64,000 nucleotides of DNA from JBDSSS01 sp963764195. GTDB taxonomy: Bacteria; Actinomycetota; Actinomycetes; Actinomycetales; Dermatophilaceae. Within the stretch, counting starts at the first letter, position 1; each line of letters starts with the position of its first letter. The stretch is from positions 248,001 through 312,000 of the forward strand of contig CAVXRG010000010.1 in NCBI GenBank assembly GCA_963764195.1. The letters are read 5' to 3'. Below are positions 17,910-24,870 of the stretch, piece by piece. The notes beneath the pieces were generated by a model. It worked only from the letters and a program-made list of their open reading frames with translations. It was not told the DNA's origin and did no database searches. A program made the position numbers and the translations under genes.

Positions 17910-18747
17910 GCCGGTGACCCGGGTGGCCGTGCTCATCCCCACCTACGACGAGCGGGAGAACCTGCCCGGCATCGTCGAGCGAGTGCGCGCCAGCCTCCCG
18001 GACGCGGACGTCGTCGTGCTCGACGACAACTCGCCGGACGGCACGGGTGAGGTCGCCGACCGGCTCGCCGCTGCCGACCCGCACGTGCGGGTCCTCCACC
18101 GTCCGGGCAAGCAGGGCCTCGGCCGGGCCTACCTCGCCGGCTTCGAGCTGGCCCTCGCCGACGGGTACGACGCCGCCGTGGAGATGGACGCCGACGGCTC
18201 CCACCAACCCGAGCAGCTGCCCGCCCTCGTCGCGGCCCTCGCCGACGCCGACCTCGCGATCGGCTCGCGCTGGATCCGTGGGGGAGAGGTGCGCAACTGG
18301 CCCGCCCACCGCAAGGCGCTCTCCGTCGGGGCGAACCTCTACACGAAGGTCCTGCTCGGCATGCAGGTCAACGACGCGACCGCCGGGTTCCGCGCCTACC
18401 GCGCCGGGGCCCTGCGCGCGATGGGACTCGACGGGGTCGAGTCGCAGGGGTACTGCTTCCAGATCGACCTCACCCTGCGGGCCGTGCGCACGGGCCTCGC
18501 GGTCGTCGAGGTCCCGATCACCTTCGTCGAGCGCGAGATCGGGGTCTCCAAGATGGGACAGGACATCGTGCGCGAGGCCCTCGTCAACGTGACCCGCTGG
18601 GGCGTCGAGTACCGCTACGGCCAGGTGCGGGACCTCGTGGGTGGGTTCGCCTCCCGACGGCGGGCGACGCAGGCCCGCGCGGGCGCGGACCACCCCCTGC
18701 CACCGTCGCCCCCGTCGGGCCAGACCGGAGCGGGGGAGCGGACATGA
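17890..18747 (+). CDS. Polyprenol monophosphomannose synthase (GT2)
   Basis: 285 residues. GT2 motifs are intact: VLIPTYDERENLPGIVERV at the N-terminus, VVLDDNSPDGTGEVAD and AVEMDADGSHQPEQLP for nucleotide sugar and metal binding. The enzyme transfers mannose from GDP-mannose to polyprenyl phosphate, supplying extracytoplasmic mannosyltransferases. The C-terminal 30 residues after GGFASRRR are variable. It starts inside lnt and overlaps fxsA by 4 bp (ATGA). Confidence 0.93.
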   Translation: MTTTKREPVTRVAVLIPTYDERENLPGIVERVRASLPDADVVVLDDNSPDGTGEVADRLAAADPHVRVLHRPGKQGLGRAYLAGFELALADGYDAAVEMDADGSHQPEQLPALVAALADADLAIGSRWIRGGEVRNWPAHRKALSVGANLYTKVLLGMQVNDATAGFRAYRAGALRAMGLDGVESQGYCFQIDLTLRAVRTGLAVVEVPITFVEREIGVSKMGQDIVREALVNVTRWGVEYRYGQVRDLVGGFASRRRATQARAGADHPLPPSPPSGQTGAGERT

Positions 18748-19346
18748 CCAGTGCGCCCGGCTCGCCCCGGTCGGACCGACCGGCCGGCCGGCCGGCACGG
18801 TCCGGGCGCGGCCTGCGTCCGACGCGGGTCGTCGCCCTCGCCCTGGTCGTCCTCGTCATCCTCGAGGTGCTCGCGATCCGGCTCGTCGACAGCCTGATCG
18901 GGCCCTGGTGGACGATCCTCGTGCTGCTCGGCTCCTCGCTGCTCGGCGCGTGGCTGATCAAGCGCGAGGGCGGACGGGCGTGGCGGGCCCTGGGCCAGGC
19001 CCTGCGCGAGGGCCGGATGCCGGCCACCGAGCTCGCCGACGGCATCGTCGTGCTCGTCGGGGGACTGCTGCTCGTCGTGCCGGGCTTCGTCACCGACCTC
19101 ATCGGGCTCGTCCTCATCCTGCCCCTCACCCGCCCGGTGGCCCGCGGCCTGCTCGCCGGTGCGATCGGCAACCGGGTGCTCGCGCGCGCGCAGTTCGTCG
19201 CCGGGCCCGGCGTCACCGGGACCCCGAGCGGGCCGACCGCCGCCGGCGGCCCCGCGTCAGGACCGGCCGGGGCGCAGCGGTCCGCCTCGAGCGACGAGGT
19301 CATCGAGGGGGAGGTCGTCGAGGGGGAGGTCGTCGACGACGACTGA
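18744..19346 (+). CDS. fxsA: FxsA family membrane protein
   Basis: 200 residues. After a charged, glycine-arginine N-terminus come membrane segments (VVALALVVLVILEVLAIRLV at about 29-48, then a second pair around WWTILVLLGSSLLGAW) and the FxsA-typical ELADGIVVLVGGLLLVVPGF loop and LGLVLILPLTRP helix. E. coli FxsA affects phage T7 F-exclusion; its function here is unknown. The C-terminus repeats acidic Glu-Gly-Glu-Val-Val units (about 19299-19340). ATGA overlap upstream; hairpin at 19394 downstream. Confidence 0.85.
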   Translation: MTSAPGSPRSDRPAGRPARSGRGLRPTRVVALALVVLVILEVLAIRLVDSLIGPWWTILVLLGSSLLGAWLIKREGGRAWRALGQALREGRMPATELADGIVVLVGGLLLVVPGFVTDLIGLVLILPLTRPVARGLLAGAIGNRVLARAQFVAGPGVTGTPSGPTAAGGPASGPAGAQRSASSDEVIEGEVVEGEVVDDD

Positions 19347-19393
19347 GGGCGGCCGACCCGGCCGGCTGAGCGGCATACCGCTGGGGACGGCAA

Positions 19394-19425
19394 CGAGCCC
19401 GCCCCTTCACGCGGGGACGGGCTCG
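19394..19425. terminator. Bidirectional terminator between fxsA and rbpA
   Basis: CGAGCCCGCCCC (19394-19405) pairs with GGGGACGGGCTCG (19413-19425) with one bulged A and a 7-base loop, between two convergent genes. Confidence 0.75.
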
Positions 19426-19444
19426 AGACGGTCGTGCTGGGGGC

Positions 19445-19807
19445 TCAGGCGCTCTTGCGGCGTCGCGGCTTCTCGCCGCGGGACGCGCGCAGCAGGGTGA
19501 GTCGCTCCTCGAGGAGCTCCTCCAGCTCGGGGATGGAACGACGCTCGAGGAGCATGTCCCAGTGGGTGCGCTGGTGCTTGACCGGCTTGGCCTCCGGCTC
19601 GGGGCCGCCACCCTGGAGCTTCGCGTCCAGTCCGCAGCGGCACTCCCACGTCGGCGGGATGTCGGCCTCGACGGAGAACGGGAGCTCCGTGCGGTGGCCG
19701 TTGGCGCAGACGTAGGCGGTCAGCTGACGCTCACTGGGCACGACGTTCTCGTCGGACTCCATGCTCCTGGAGCCGAGGTTGGATCCGCGTAGTGCTCGAT
19801 CGGCCAT
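19445..19807 (-). CDS. rbpA: RNA polymerase-binding protein RbpA
   Basis: 120 residues from the ATG at 19807, chosen because GGAGGGGG lies just upstream and the protein then begins MADRALRGSNLGSRSMESD as RbpA homologues do. A Cys-rich core (YVCANGH...WECRCGLDA) and the sigma-interaction region (RTHWDMLLERRSIPELEELL) follow. RbpA binds sigma-A-type factors and stabilises the open complex. The gene lies behind a SigH/SigR-like promoter at 19877-19903. Confidence 0.95.
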   Translation of the reverse strand: MADRALRGSNLGSRSMESDENVVPSERQLTAYVCANGHRTELPFSVEADIPPTWECRCGLDAKLQGGGPEPEAKPVKHQRTHWDMLLERRSIPELEELLEERLTLLRASRGEKPRRRKSA

Positions 19808-19876
19808 GGTTAAGCCCCCTCCAAAACGTCTGATTGTGGTCGACACTCACTGGTGTCCTACCCTCACAGACACTTG

Positions 19877-19903
19877 AACGACCAAGACCGTCGCGATGTT
19901 CCC
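19877..19903 (-). promoter_or_regulatory. SigH/SigR-type promoter of rbpA
   Basis: On the minus strand GGGAACA (19903-19897) and CGTT (19880-19877) are separated by 16 bases, matching the thiol-stress sigma consensus GGGAAyA-N16/17-cGTT. The start point would be near 19870, giving a leader of about 60 nt before the rbpA ATG. Streptomyces rbpA is known to be controlled by SigR. Confidence 0.65.
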
Positions 19904-19929
19904 GCTGAACCGGGAAGCCTAACCCAAAC

Positions 19930-21306
19930 TCAGACCACCGTGGGCACCGGGTTGCCGGCGGCGATGATGCCCTCGCGCATCCGCACGCGCGACAGCAGCA
20001 GGCCGCCGACGACGAAGAAGAGCATGAGCGCGATGATCGCCCACCGGTAGCTGTCGGTGAACTGGAAGACGAGCCCGAAGATGAGCGTGCCGAACCAGCT
20101 CGTCCCGCGCTCCATGGCCTGGTAGAGGCTGAAGTACTCGGCCTCCCGGCCGCGGGGGATCAGCTGGCTGTAGAGCGAACGCGAGAGCGCCTGGGTGCCG
20201 CCGAGGACGACCCCGATCAGCAGGGCAAGGGCCAAGAAGATGAGGAGGGAGCCCGATGGGACGAAGAAGGCGACGACGACGACGAGTGTCCAGAGGCCGA
20301 TCCCGTTGAGGACGGTGCGCCACGCCCCGATCCGGGCGGCGACCCGGCCGAAGAGGCGCGCGCCGAAGTAGGCGACGAACTGGACGAAGAGAAAGACGCC
20401 GAGCACGGTGGTCTCGGAGAAGCCGAGCTCCTTGTTGCCGTAGACGCTCGAGCTGCCGATGACGGTCTGGATGCCATCGTTGAAGAAGAGGTAGGCGAGC
20501 AGGAACAGGGCCGTCTGGGGGTAGTTGCGCAGGTCGCGGAAGGTGCCGCGCAGCTGGATGAGGCTGCCGCGGACCACGCCGGCGCTGCGGTCGACGGGCG
20601 TCTCGACCGTGCCGGTGAGGTGGCGCAGGCCGCGGTAGGGGATGACGGTGAAGGCGGCCCACCACAGGCCTGCCGAGAGGATGCTGATCCGCGTCGTCAG
20701 GCCGCGCTCGAGCCCGAGGTCGGTGTGGAAGAAGTCGAGGGCGAAGTTGAGGGTGAGCAGGATGCCACCGCCGAGGTAGCCGAAGGCCCAGCCCTTCGAG
20801 GACACGCGGTCGCGCTCGTTCTCGTTGGCGATCCGGCACAGGATCGAGTCGTAGACGACGAGCGAGGCGCCGAGGCAGATCCCGGCGACGACGACGAGGA
20901 CGGCGCCGAGCTGCCAGTTGGTGCCGGCGACGAAGAACATCAGGCTTGCGGCCAGCGCTCCAACCCAGGCGAACCCGGCGAAGAGGCGGGTCGGCTTGGG
21001 GCTGCGGTCAGCGATCGCGCCGATGAAGATGAGCACGATCGCCGACAGGACCGTCGCGAACGTGACGGTGTAGAACCACAGCGACCCCGGCGCCACGGGG
21101 ACGCCGAGGATCGACAGGTCGGTCGTGCAGACCGCCCCGTCCGCGAGGTCGGGGCAGGCGGCGGCCTCGGCGACGGAGGTGAGGTAGGGGCTCATCAGGA
21201 CCGTCGCGGTCGTCGTCACGTAGGCCGAGTTGGCCCAGTCGTACCAGTACCAGGCGCGCTGCTCCCGGGTCTCCGGACGGGCTTCGTTGACGGCGACGAC
21301 GTCCAT
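19930..21306 (-). CDS. MFS transporter, UMF1/Atg22-like family
   Basis: 458 residues, about 12 membrane helices. The N-terminal signature AWYWYDWANSAY and the long loop after helix 1 containing a CPDL...CTTD cysteine pair are characteristic of UMF1/Atg22-type permeases. ATG at 21306. The substrate is unknown; yeast Atg22 exports amino acids from the vacuole, which is only a distant guide. It faces a MarR regulator across a 142-bp divergent region. Confidence 0.88.
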   Translation of the reverse strand: MDVVAVNEARPETREQRAWYWYDWANSAYVTTTATVLMSPYLTSVAEAAACPDLADGAVCTTDLSILGVPVAPGSLWFYTVTFATVLSAIVLIFIGAIADRSPKPTRLFAGFAWVGALAASLMFFVAGTNWQLGAVLVVVAGICLGASLVVYDSILCRIANENERDRVSSKGWAFGYLGGGILLTLNFALDFFHTDLGLERGLTTRISILSAGLWWAAFTVIPYRGLRHLTGTVETPVDRSAGVVRGSLIQLRGTFRDLRNYPQTALFLLAYLFFNDGIQTVIGSSSVYGNKELGFSETTVLGVFLFVQFVAYFGARLFGRVAARIGAWRTVLNGIGLWTLVVVVAFFVPSGSLLIFLALALLIGVVLGGTQALSRSLYSQLIPRGREAEYFSLYQAMERGTSWFGTLIFGLVFQFTDSYRWAIIALMLFFVVGGLLLSRVRMREGIIAAGNPVPTVV

Positions 21307-21448
21307 GCGTCGAACTGTCGCACAGTGTCGATGTGCCGGGGTGGACTCCGTCGGAACACGCCGATCCGGGGGAGAGGTCGGGGCAGTGGTGGGCAGATCA
21401 CCCGCCGAATCGCCTCCGATCCACAGATTTCACCACTAAAGTAACGCC

Positions 21449-22000
21449 GTGACGCGGCATGGGGGAGCAGGGGACGGCGTCGAGCGCGCCGTCCGGGACT
21501 GGGCGCGGGAACGGCCTGACCTCGACGTGTCCTCGGCTGCGGTGTTCGGGCCGCTGCACCGGCTCGAGACGCTCTCGTCGCACAACCGGGCCCGGGCCCT
21601 GGCCCAGCACGCCCTCGAGCCGAGCCACCTCGACGTCCTCGTGGCGCTGCGTCTGGCAGGTTCGCCGCACCGGCTCTCGGCCGGCGAGCTGTCCCGACGG
21701 TGCGGGGTCACGCCCGGCGCGACGACGCAGCGGGTGACCGCGATGGAGGTCGACGGCCTCGTCGAGCGGATCCGGGAGGTGTCGGACCGGCGGGGCGTTC
21801 AGGTGCGGCTGACGAAGGGTGGTCATGCCCGCCTCGACGCCGTCATCGGTGACGTCGTGGCGGCCGACGAGAGCCTGCTCACCGTCCTGAGCGCCGGCGA
21901 GCGTCACGCCCTCGAGCTGGCCCTGCGCACCTGGCAGTCCCGCCTCGAGGCGGAGGCTGAAGCGGCAGCGGCAGCTGCTCAGGAGCCCGACGCGACCTGA
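21449..22000 (+). CDS. MarR family transcriptional regulator
   Basis: 183 residues, GTG start. Winged HTH at residues about 65-130: PSHLDVLVALRLAG, then the recognition region CGVTPGATTQRVTAME and the wing VSDRRGVQVRLTKGG. The C-terminal helix is Ala/Glu-rich. A TAAAGT hexamer at 21437-21442 lies one helical turn before the GTG, so the mRNA may be leaderless. It is divergent from the MFS transporter, which it may control (inference). Confidence 0.9.
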   Translation: MTRHGGAGDGVERAVRDWARERPDLDVSSAAVFGPLHRLETLSSHNRARALAQHALEPSHLDVLVALRLAGSPHRLSAGELSRRCGVTPGATTQRVTAMEVDGLVERIREVSDRRGVQVRLTKGGHARLDAVIGDVVAADESLLTVLSAGERHALELALRTWQSRLEAEAEAAAAAAQEPDAT

Positions 22001-22032
22001 CGATGTCGTTCTGGGCGTGTCTAGCGCCCGTC

Positions 22033-22476
22033 CTAGACGGGGTCGGGCAGGTGGACCTCGTCGCCGACGGCGATCGTGCCCGAGGTCAGCAGTCGCAGCA
22101 CGGTGCCGCCGCGGTTGTGCATGGCGCGGGCGGCTCCCGGGCCGAGACCGTCGTCGAGCAACCGGCAGGGGGCGGCCATCCGGACGACCTCGAGCTCGAC
22201 CTCGCCGATGGTGACCCGAGCGCCCGGCTTGGTCGGGATCACGCCGTGCGAGACGGTGAGGTTGCGCCGGGTCAGGCCCGGCTCGACGGGCCGCCCGAGC
22301 TCGGTTGCCGCGGCATCGAGGTCGACGACGGACTGCAGTGTCACGTGCCGGTGCTTGCTCCCGTGGTAGCGGTCACCGACGAGCCCCGCGCCGGCCTCGG
22401 CCTCGACGCGCTGCACCGACTTCGTCGGCAGCCGCCGGCCCGGCGCGATGTGGATCGAGGTGACGGTCGGCATCAT
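22033..22476 (-). CDS. MOSC domain protein
   Basis: 147 residues; ATG at 22476 or 22473, with a GTG at 22485 also possible. A complete small MOSC domain: VGDRYHGSKHRHVTLQSVVDLDA, GLTRRNLTVSHGV and a single conserved Cys in VRMAAPCRLLDD, which in this superfamily binds the molybdenum cofactor or handles sulfur. (First motif: VGDRYHG at about 33 to VVDLDA.) Stand-alone MOSC proteins are often of unknown substrate. Confidence 0.88.
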   Translation of the reverse strand: MMPTVTSIHIAPGRRLPTKSVQRVEAEAGAGLVGDRYHGSKHRHVTLQSVVDLDAAATELGRPVEPGLTRRNLTVSHGVIPTKPGARVTIGEVELEVVRMAAPCRLLDDGLGPGAARAMHNRGGTVLRLLTSGTIAVGDEVHLPDPV

Positions 22477-22609
22477 GGACCTCACGCTAGGCCACGCTCG
22501 CGGGCTCCCTGAACAACGCCGATAATCGACATTATGTCATTATGCGGTGCAACTGCCCCCCTCGGCGGCAGCGCTCGCCCCGTCGGGCCGGCTGAACGGC
22601 ATACGCCAT

Positions 22610-22950
22610 CGCCGTGCAGATCACCTGGCAGATCAGCTGAGCATCTGCCGGGTGACGACCCGCCCGCTGCACGACAGCAGGTGCCGACTGATTCGCAGAT
22701 TGATCCGCCGCTGGCATCAATCTGCGAATCAGTCTGCGTCTGGTGCTGCTCTGGCGACATCAGGTGCAGACTGATCTGCAGTCTGATCGGGATCGGGCGT
22801 CAATCTGCGGATCAGTCTGCGTTGAGGGTCGTCCGACCGCCGGGATCGGGCGTCAATCTGCGGATCAGTCTGCGTTGAGGGTCGTCCGACCGCCGGGATC
22901 GGGCGTCAATCTGCGGATCAGTCTGCGTTGAGGGTCGTCCGGCCGCGTAG
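22610..22950. repeat. Palindrome-rich repeat array with three 53-bp tandem units
   Basis: This 460-bp gap contains no convincing gene. Three near-identical 53-bp units start at 22789, 22842 and 22895; the last diverges after about 45 bp. Just upstream is a perfect 18-bp inverted repeat (22686-22703 with 22717-22734, 13-base loop) and a 7-bp one (CAGACTG 22767-22773 with CAGTCTG 22779-22785). A decamer of the form ATCARTCTGC, in both orientations, recurs throughout. Units are too few and too uniform to be CRISPR. The role is unknown; an array of binding sites or a structured RNA are both possible. Confidence 0.85.
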
Positions 22951-22960
22951 CGTGACCGAC

Positions 22961-23209
22961 ATGGCTACTCCTGACGCGGTGGCGCGGCTGTACGACCGGT
23001 TCGACCTCACCGGGAAGGTCGCCGTCGTCACGGGCGGAACCCGCGGTCTCGGCGCGGGGTTCGCTCACGCCCTCGGGGCGGCCGGCGCGTCGGGCTGGAC
23101 CTCGACCCGGTGGACCTGCGCGACGACGACGCGCTGCGCTGGCTCGAGGCGTGTCTCTGGCCCGATGTCCCGGGTCGGGTCGAACGTTTCCGGGCTGCGG
23201 TCGCGGTGA
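22961..23209 (+). pseudogene. Chimeric remnant starting with an SDR N-terminus
   Basis: The ATG at 22961 opens a frame whose first 45 or so residues are a short-chain dehydrogenase N-terminus: FDLTGKVAVVTGGTRGLGAGF with the TGxxxGxG cofactor motif (22994-23057). Near 23085 the homology stops abruptly and the frame runs out-of-frame through a DUF2332-like tail. The catalytic Tyr-x-x-x-Lys region is absent, so the product cannot be an active dehydrogenase. A deletion joining two genes is the simplest cause. Confidence 0.75.
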
Positions 23210-23592
23210 CGGCCGCCGCGCCGCCGTCGCTCCGCCGCGGCGACATGGTCGACGACCTCGCCGACGCCATCGAGTCGGCCGTGACGGCTGCGGACGGGCC
23301 CCCCGACGTGCACGTCGTCGTCCTCAGCTCGTGGGCCCTCACCTACGTCGCGCGGGACCGGCGCCCCCAGGTGGCCACCGTCCTCGCGGACGCCGCGCGA
23401 GAGGGTATGCCGCTCAGCTGGCTCACCGCCGAGCCTCCCGGGTGCATGCCCGGTCTCGAGCTCCCTCCTGCCCTGGTGGGCCGGACGAGTGGAACGGTGC
23501 TCGGAGCCCGGAAGTGGCGTGACGGCCACGAGTGCGAGCCGGCAGTCCTGGGGACCTGCCACGAGCACGGCCGATGGGTCGACCTGGCCTGA
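23086..23592 (+). pseudogene. C-terminal half of a DUF2332 protein
   Basis: From about 23086 a second frame reads GLDLDPVDLRDDDALRWLEA and continues for 165 residues with the motifs of DUF2332 proteins (WPDVPGRVERFRAA, DVHVVVLSSWALTYVA, ending ...GHEC...LGTCHEHGRWVDL). The N-terminal half of the family is missing, replaced by the SDR fragment in another frame. A GTG at 23110 could start a truncated product. Function of DUF2332 is unknown. Confidence 0.7.
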
Positions 23593-23628
23593 GGTCACTC
23601 GAACATCACCGCGGCACAGTCGAACCCG

Positions 23629-24819
23629 TCATGATCTGCGTTGCCCGAGGTTCTCCGCGTAGTCGTCCAGCGCGGACAGCACCTCCGTCGACCGATAGAC
23701 ACGGTTGCGTCGGTGACCGGTCGACTCGACGAGGACGCCGCACTCCACCGCGTGCTGGAGGGCGGCCTGCGCGGTCGGGGTCGACACGGCCAGCTCGTCG
23801 GCGACGACCCGTGCGGTGACGACCGGCTGGCGCAGCACGAGGTCGAGCAGGAGCCAGACCGTGGCGCCCCGCCGGGCGGTCACCACCTCGTCCCACCCGG
23901 CGCGCAGATCGCGGAGCCGACCGACGAGCAACCCCCCGACGCGGGTGCCGGTGCGGGCGGCCTCGGCCACGCAGCGCAGGATCGGCTCGGGGTCGCCCCG
24001 ACGATAGGCGGTGAGTGCGGCGAAGTAACCCGCACGGTCGGCGAGCAACCCGGCGGAGATCGGCACGGTCACCCGGCGGATGACGCCGGTGTGGAGCAGC
24101 ACGGAGTGCAGCAGGGCCCGCCCTGTGCGGCCGTTGCCGTCGGTGAAGGGGTGGATCGTCTCGAACTGCGCGTGGGCCAGCGCCGCGAGGGCGAGCGGTG
24201 GTAGGTCGTCGCGGTCCATCAGCGCGACGAGGTCGTCCATCAGGGCGGGCACGTCCGCGGCCACGGGTGGCACGTAGGCCGCCCCGGCGGGATGCGACGC
24301 GGCCCCGCCGAGCCAGACCTGCTGGTCGCGCCACCGGCCCGGCTCGTGCAGCCGCTGGTGGGCCATCAGAGCACGGTGCATCGCGAGCACCGTTGCGGTG
24401 TCGAGGGACCCAGCAAGGTCGAGCGCGGCCTGCATCGTGCTGACGTTGGCGAGGATGACGGTGGCATTGGCCCGGGAACCCTGCCCGATCGCTGCCTCGG
24501 CCAGGGCGCGAGCCGACGAGGTGAGGTTCTCGATCTGCGAGCTCGCCGCGCTCTCGGACCGGAGCAGCACCGTGGCGAAGGGGGCGATCTCCCCTGCTCC
24601 CCCGCTGTCGAACGCCGTCAGCAGTCGTGCGGCGTCGTCGAGGTCGGCGGCAAGGTCGCCGTCGAGGCGCAGGCCCACCCCGGCGACGAGGGGGACGACC
24701 GCGGCGTCATAGCCATCGGGCACTTCCCGCCGGGCTCTCCGGGAGGGCACGACGAGGCCGTCGGCGCCCGGGGTCCAGCGGACCCGTTGCGTCGTCAGCG
24801 CCGGCCAGCCCTCCTGCAC
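23629..24819 (-). CDS. Fic/DOC family protein with C-terminal winged HTH
   Basis: 396 residues, GTG start with a perfect AAGGAGGT site. The Fic active-site motif is HPFTDGNGRTGR (His223), used by the family to transfer AMP or another nucleotide monophosphate to a target hydroxyl. SSQIEN at residues 93-98 matches the inhibitory (S/T)xxxE(G/N) helix, so it is a class II, self-inhibited Fic. A winged HTH near residues 320-370 (ARVVADELAVSTPTAQAAL) suggests it binds DNA; the palindrome at 24829-24863 lies over its own start region. Confidence 0.92.
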   Translation of the reverse strand: MQEGWPALTTQRVRWTPGADGLVVPSRRARREVPDGYDAAVVPLVAGVGLRLDGDLAADLDDAARLLTAFDSGGAGEIAPFATVLLRSESAASSQIENLTSSARALAEAAIGQGSRANATVILANVSTMQAALDLAGSLDTATVLAMHRALMAHQRLHEPGRWRDQQVWLGGAASHPAGAAYVPPVAADVPALMDDLVALMDRDDLPPLALAALAHAQFETIHPFTDGNGRTGRALLHSVLLHTGVIRRVTVPISAGLLADRAGYFAALTAYRRGDPEPILRCVAEAARTGTRVGGLLVGRLRDLRAGWDEVVTARRGATVWLLLDLVLRQPVVTARVVADELAVSTPTAQAALQHAVECGVLVESTGHRRNRVYRSTEVLSALDDYAENLGQRRS

Positions 24820-24828
24820 GCGTCACCT

Positions 24829-24863
24829 CCTTGATAAAGGTTAGCGTATAACCTTTACCAAGG
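24829..24863 (-). promoter_or_regulatory. Palindromic operator of the fic gene
   Basis: CCTTGATAAAGGTTA (24829-24843) and TAACCTTTACCAAGG (24849-24863) form an inverted repeat with 14 of 15 positions paired around a 5-base centre. It spans the ribosome-binding site and any promoter of fic and is much more AT-rich than its surroundings. Self-binding by the Fic HTH is a plausible reading. Confidence 0.7.
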
Positions 24864-24870
24864 AGCGGTT

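Noticed and set aside
22789..22946. CRISPR array
   Set aside because: Repeat units are joined without distinct spacers; only three copies and no cas genes.
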